Below, one piece after another: positions 23,158-26,273 of a stretch of DNA of 26,273 nt. Made by a program: the position numbers and the translations under genes. The DNA is taken from the NCBI GenBank assembly GCA_051745835.1, contig JBNJEL010000016.1, forward strand, positions 1 to 26,273, written 5' to 3'. The notes below the pieces were generated by a model, which had not been told where the DNA came from, searched no databases, and was given only the letters and a program-made list of their open reading frames with translations. Every line of letters starts with the position of its first letter. Position 1 is the first letter of the stretch. The stretch comes from JBNJEL01 sp051745835 (GTDB taxonomy: Bacteria; Bacillota; Halanaerobiia; Halobacteroidales; Acetohalobiaceae).

Positions 23158-24124
23158 TCTTATCCTCCTTTTTACTTAACGCCTCTTTAGCTGTCGCAAC
23201 TAAGTCATTAAAAATTTCTTTTACTGATTTTATTCTTTCAATTCTATAAGCTTCTTCTCCAGCAAAGACTAAACCATTTTTCATATCTCCTTCTTTAGCC
23301 TTTAATAGTGATCTAATAATACAGTACAGCCGCGAACAATCCTTTAAACAGATATATCTACACTCTTCTCCAGTAGTTACTTCACCACACTCTAAACGCT
23401 GAGCAAATTCATTATCTAATGCTCGCCCTGGTAAACCAACCGGACTATCAATTAAGATACTATCCTCTGGAGTAGCATTCAAGTATAGTTCTTTAAAGTT
23501 ATCATCCACTTCGCACTCTTCACTAGCTACAAAACGAGAACCCATCTGAACTCCATCAGCACCTAGCTCTAAAGCTTCGGCAATATCTTTACCATCTATT
23601 ATTCCTCCAGCAGCTATTACTGGAATATCAACTACTTCACTTATCTCCTGTAATAACTCCTTCATTGGACGGTCAGTTCCTAGATGTCCACCAGCTTCCT
23701 TACCTTCAACAACTATTGCTGAAGCACCTAACTTTTCGGAAATTTTAGCTAATCTTACTGAGGAAACAATCGGCACTACTTCTACATCATTCTCCTGACC
23801 AATAGCAAATAAATCTCGCGAAAAACCTGCACCAGCTACAATCAAATCTATCCCCTCTGCTACAGAAGCAGTTACTAACTCTTTGAATTTAGTTGTAGCT
23901 ACCATAATATTAACACCGAGAATTCCTGTAGTCAATTTCTGAGCTCGTTTAATTTCAGATTTCAGCTCCTCAGCTGAAATCCCAGAACCAGCTATTAGAC
24001 CAATTCCACCTTGATTAGCTACAGCAGCAGCTAACGGAGCAGTAGATACTTTAACTGCCATTCCACCTTGAACAATTGGAATTTCTGCTACTAAGTCCCC
24101 TATCTTTAATCGTGGTAAATCCAC
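23150..24124 (-). CDS. fabK: FabK-like enoyl-ACP reductase II (FMN-dependent, NMO/2-nitropropane dioxygenase fold) with C-terminal Cys cluster
   Basis: About 324 residues. FabK reduces enoyl-ACP in the last step of each elongation cycle and replaces FabI in some Firmicutes. The FMN-barrel motifs are IPIVQGGMAVKVSTAPLAAAVANQ (shown as IVQGGMAVKVS), GVNIMVA, VVEGKEAGGHLG with the catalytic-type histidine H147, VIAAGGIIDG and ADGVQMGSRFVASEE. After the barrel comes a cysteine-rich segment (C246, C255, C259, C263, C268) not seen in classical FabK, then GLVFAGEEAYRI. Nitronate monooxygenase-like flavoproteins share this fold, so the enzymatic identity rests partly on its place between acpP and fabF. 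The GTG at 24124 is preceded by GGAGGG 7 nt upstream; earlier in-frame starts have no ribosome binding site. Confidence 0.8.
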   Translation of the reverse strand: MDLPRLKIGDLVAEIPIVQGGMAVKVSTAPLAAAVANQGGIGLIAGSGISAEELKSEIKRAQKLTTGILGVNIMVATTKFKELVTASVAEGIDLIVAGAGFSRDLFAIGQENDVEVVPIVSSVRLAKISEKLGASAIVVEGKEAGGHLGTDRPMKELLQEISEVVDIPVIAAGGIIDGKDIAEALELGADGVQMGSRFVASEECEVDDNFKELYLNATPEDSILIDSPVGLPGRALDNEFAQRLECGEVTTGEECRYICLKDCSRLYCIIRSLLKAKEGDMKNGLVFAGEEAYRIERIKSVKEIFNDLVATAKEALSKKEDKNE

Positions 24125-24250
24125 AATAATCCCTCCACACACATAATTAATAAATATCAATTAGTAAACAAAATAACATTAAACAGAATAAATTTATATA
24201 AACAAATTAATTGTAAATTATCAGACTTACTTAAATTAACTGTTTGTGAT

Positions 24251-24283
24251 AAGAAGGAAAGCCTATAGTAGACTTCCCTTCTT
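24251..24283 (-). other. Long hairpin between acpP and fabK
   Basis: Minus strand AAGAAGGGAAGTC (24283-24271), a 7-nt loop, GGCTTTCCTTCTT (24263-24251), 13 pairs with two G-U. It lies 16 nt past the acpP stop. It lacks a proper T-tract (ATCACAAA follows), so it may be a weak terminator or an mRNA processing or stability element that lets acpP be made in excess over the downstream genes. The rest of this 174-nt gap is AT-rich without a clear promoter. Confidence 0.55.
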
Positions 24284-24298
24284 TAAATTAATTAAGAT

Positions 24299-24529
24299 TT
24301 AAGCATTATTCTCAATATATTCCACAGCATCATTTACTGTTTGAATATCCTCAGCATCCTCATCAGGAATTTCAAGACCAAACTCTTCTTCAAAAGCCAT
24401 TACTAACTCCACAATATCTAAAGAATCTGCTCCTAAATCATCAATAAAAGAAGCAGTTTCAGTTACCTCTTCTGGCTCCACAGCTAACTCTTCTACTACG
24501 ATTTCCTTTACATCTTCTAAAACTGACAT
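24299..24529 (-). CDS. acpP: Acyl carrier protein
   Basis: 76 residues, very acidic, the usual ACP size. It carries growing acyl chains on a phosphopantetheine attached to Ser36 in the DLGADSLDIVELVM motif, which is present in full. The ATG at 24529 has AAAGGAGGTGA, an almost perfect anti-SD complement, 7-8 nt upstream, suiting a very abundant protein. An in-frame ATG seven codons earlier overlaps that site and was rejected. It is flanked by fabG and the FabK-like gene and followed by a long hairpin. Confidence 0.98.
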   Translation of the reverse strand: MSVLEDVKEIVVEELAVEPEEVTETASFIDDLGADSLDIVELVMAFEEEFGLEIPDEDAEDIQTVNDAVEYIENNA

Positions 24530-24573
24530 ACTAACTTCACCTCCTTTCAAAAATTAAACAAAATTCTAAATCT

Positions 24574-24579
24574 ATTATA
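24574..24579 (-). promoter_or_regulatory. Possible -10 element for acpP
   Basis: The minus strand reads a perfect TATAAT in the 76-nt gap between fabG and acpP. The best -35 candidate 16 nt upstream (GTTAGA) is poor. An internal promoter would explain higher ACP expression, but this is weak evidence in AT-rich DNA. Confidence 0.3.
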
Positions 24580-24605
24580 AACTTTAATTAGCATATCTAA
24601 CGTAA

Positions 24606-25355
24606 TTACATTAAAATACCGCCGTCAACATTAATGACTTGACCTGTAATATAATCCGATTTTTCAGAAGCTAAAAATAGTGCCAAATTAGCCACATCTT
24701 CAGGTTCCCCAAATTTATCTAATGGTATCTCATCTAACATTTTCTCTGTTACCTCATCAGATAATTCTTCTGTCATCTTAGAATTAATAAAGCCCGGTGC
24801 AATAGCATTAGCTTGAATTCCTCGACTCGCTAACTCTCTAGCAATTGATTTAGTAAAGCCAATCACTCCTGCCTTAGAAGCCGAATAATTTGCTTGACCA
24901 GCATTACCCATTCTACCAACTACTGAAGCAATATTAATTATCTTACCACTGCGTTGTTTCATCATTATCTTAGTTACTGCTTTAGTACAATTAAAGACTC
25001 CCTTTAAATTAACATCTATTACTGCATCCCAATCTTCTTCCTTCATTCTTAATAATAGATTATCACGAGTAATCCCAGCATTATTAACTACAATATCAAC
25101 TGCACCAAATTTATCTTTAACTGTAGACATCATACTCTTAGCTTCAGATAATTCAGCCACGTTTGCTTGAATCGCTACAGCTTCTGCTCCCAAATCTTCA
25201 ATCTCACTGACAACTTTTTCAGCGTTCTCTGCCTCAGCTTCTACTGGATAATTAACTGCTACCTTAGCTCCTGCTTGAGCATAAGCTAAAGCAATCGCTC
25301 TACCAATCCCTCGCGAACTCCCCGTCACTACAGCTACTTGGTTAGTTAAATCCAT
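24606..25355 (-). CDS. fabG: 3-oxoacyl-ACP reductase
   Basis: 249 residues, a classical short-chain dehydrogenase that reduces beta-ketoacyl-ACP with NADPH. The cofactor motif TGSSRGIG (11-18), NNAG (91-94) and the catalytic triad S144, Y157, K161 (in NIASVVGRMG...ANYSASKAG) are present. The C-terminus ends VINVDGGILM as usual. The start ATG at 25355 has an AAGGTGA site upstream. It lies between fabD and acpP, the common Firmicute order. Confidence 0.98.
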   Translation of the reverse strand: MDLTNQVAVVTGSSRGIGRAIALAYAQAGAKVAVNYPVEAEAENAEKVVSEIEDLGAEAVAIQANVAELSEAKSMMSTVKDKFGAVDIVVNNAGITRDNLLLRMKEEDWDAVIDVNLKGVFNCTKAVTKIMMKQRSGKIINIASVVGRMGNAGQANYSASKAGVIGFTKSIARELASRGIQANAIAPGFINSKMTEELSDEVTEKMLDEIPLDKFGEPEDVANLALFLASEKSDYITGQVINVDGGILM

Positions 25356-25410
25356 TCTGTCACCTTCCCCTTCCTATTATCATAAACTTACAGATAATTT
25401 ATACTAAAAT

Positions 25411-26273
25411 TTATAATTTCTGCAAAGTCTTCTTTAAAGATGAAATATCCTGAACATTTAAAGCTGTAACACTACGATCAATATAGCGCATAAAACCTTT
25501 TAAAGTACGTCCTGGCCCTACTTCAATAAAAGTTGTAACTCCATCATCTATCATACGTTCAATAGTATCGACCCAATATACTGAGCCAGATAATTGCTTA
25601 ATTAAAGCTTCTCGAATCTCACTTGGACTTTCAACATAATCACCAGTCACATTTGCTAAAATAGGTAACTGCGGAGTAGTAATATCAGCCTGTTTTAATT
25701 CTGCACTCAACTTCTGACTAGCTGGCTCCATCAAACTAGAATGAAATGGACCACTAACATCTAACATGATTGCTCTTTTAGCTCCTACTTCTTCAGCTAA
25801 CTGAGCTGTCTTTTCTACCGCTTCTGACTCACCAGAGATCACCGTCTGAATTGGCGTATTATAATTAGCCAACTCTACAACTCCAAATCTATCATTACCT
25901 TCTGCTACAACATCTTCTAAAGCAGCTCGTTCTAAACCGATAATCGCTGCCATACTTCCTTTGCCTGCCGGTACTGCTTCTTCCATAAATTTACCGCGTT
26001 TATGTACTAGCTGAACTGCTGTCTTAAAATCTAACGCTCCAGCAGCTACTAAAGCTGAATACTCACCTAAACTATGTCCTGCTACCATATCAGCTTCAAT
26101 TCCTTCTTCCTTTAATACCTCATTAACTGCTATACTCATCGTTACAATTGCCGGTTGAGTAATCTCCGTCTCTACTAATTTATCTTCTGGCCCTTCAAAA
26201 CATAACTTAGCTACATCAAAATCTAATGCTTGATTAGCTGCTGCAAATACTTCTTCAGCAATCGAAAATTCCT
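25411..26273 (-). CDS. fabD: Malonyl-CoA:ACP transacylase, N-terminus outside the window
   Basis: Partial: the reading frame stays open to the right edge, where it encodes EFSIAEEVFAAANQALDFD and then LCFEGPEDKL and TQPAIVTMSIAV before the catalytic part. It loads malonyl groups onto ACP. The active-site serine is in AGHSLGEYSAL, with the later GPFHSSLM (catalytic histidine) and the C-terminal EVGPGRTLKGFM also typical. About 287 residues are visible; roughly the first 25-30, including the GQG-type N-terminus, are missing. An internal ATG at 26139 is not the start. It is the first gene seen in the fatty acid unit. Confidence 0.97.
   Translation of the reverse strand, partial: EFSIAEEVFAAANQALDFDVAKLCFEGPEDKLVETEITQPAIVTMSIAVNEVLKEEGIEADMVAGHSLGEYSALVAAGALDFKTAVQLVHKRGKFMEEAVPAGKGSMAAIIGLERAALEDVVAEGNDRFGVVELANYNTPIQTVISGESEAVEKTAQLAEEVGAKRAIMLDVSGPFHSSLMEPASQKLSAELKQADITTPQLPILANVTGDYVESPSEIREALIKQLSGSVYWVDTIERMIDDGVTTFIEVGPGRTLKGFMRYIDRSVTALNVQDISSLKKTLQKL

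Noticed and set aside
24530..24605. FapR or FabT operator in the fatty acid cluster
   Set aside because: Neither the FapR-type (TTAGTACCTAG-like) nor the FabT-type palindrome is visible here or in the acpP-fabK gap.

Overview
The window is about 26 kb of AT-rich chromosomal DNA, and every gene I can support lies on the minus strand, so transcription runs from high to low coordinates. It suggests an anaerobic, endospore-forming Firmicute-like bacterium. The evidence is strong AGGAGG ribosome binding sites, a FabK-type enoyl-ACP reductase, an IspH fused to ribosomal-protein-S1 domains (a clostridial trait), spoIIP and spoIVA, and a gene order from aroA through cmk, plsC, S1, der and gpsA to spoIVA that resembles Bacillus and Clostridia. 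The flavour is Halanaerobiales/Clostridia, but this placement is an inference. I see no rRNA, tRNA, transposon, phage or CRISPR array.

Layout in transcription order. (1) 26273-21191: fatty acid synthesis genes fabD (cut by the window edge), fabG, acpP, a FabK-like flavoprotein and fabF, followed by rnc. (2) 21142-19247: a BaiN/YhiN-type flavoprotein and an unrecognised membrane-anchored protein. (3) 19240-12282: a strong promoter, an unusual structured leader, then hutP-like, aroH, hisC, DAHP synthase, tyrA, aroA, cmk and plsC, ending at a terminator. (4) 12084-10084: ispH-rpsA fusion, with its own terminator. (5) 9948-7039: DUF1614 membrane protein, spoIIP, a YIEGIA-family membrane protein and its small partner. 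(6) 7016-2623: a SigA-type promoter, then a PDZ/DUF512 iron-sulfur protein, der, plsY and gpsA, ending at a terminator. (7) 2394-158: spoIVA and a secreted or membrane Tim44-domain protein, ending at a terminator.

The window combines three themes. The first is lipid synthesis: fatty acid elongation, then plsC, plsY and gpsA for phosphatidic acid. The second is aromatic amino acid synthesis: DAHP synthase, EPSP synthase, chorismate mutase, prephenate dehydrogenase and an aminotransferase. The third is sporulation: SpoIIP for engulfment, SpoIVA for the coat base, and the YIEGIA pair.

The most interesting region is the leader at 19205-19021 in front of the hutP-like/aroH operon. It has a near-consensus extended -10 promoter, eleven UAG triplets packed into 66 nt, a two-part stem-loop, a possible five-codon leader peptide containing a Tyr codon, a possible anti-terminator strand, and an intrinsic terminator. 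The first gene behind that terminator encodes a HutP-family protein. HutP of Bacillus subtilis is an RNA-binding antiterminator that recognises NAG/UAG triplets, so this looks like an autoregulated HutP-type antitermination system re-purposed for aromatic amino acid synthesis. The protein appears to have lost two of the histidines that bind metal in B. subtilis HutP, so it may sense something other than histidine.
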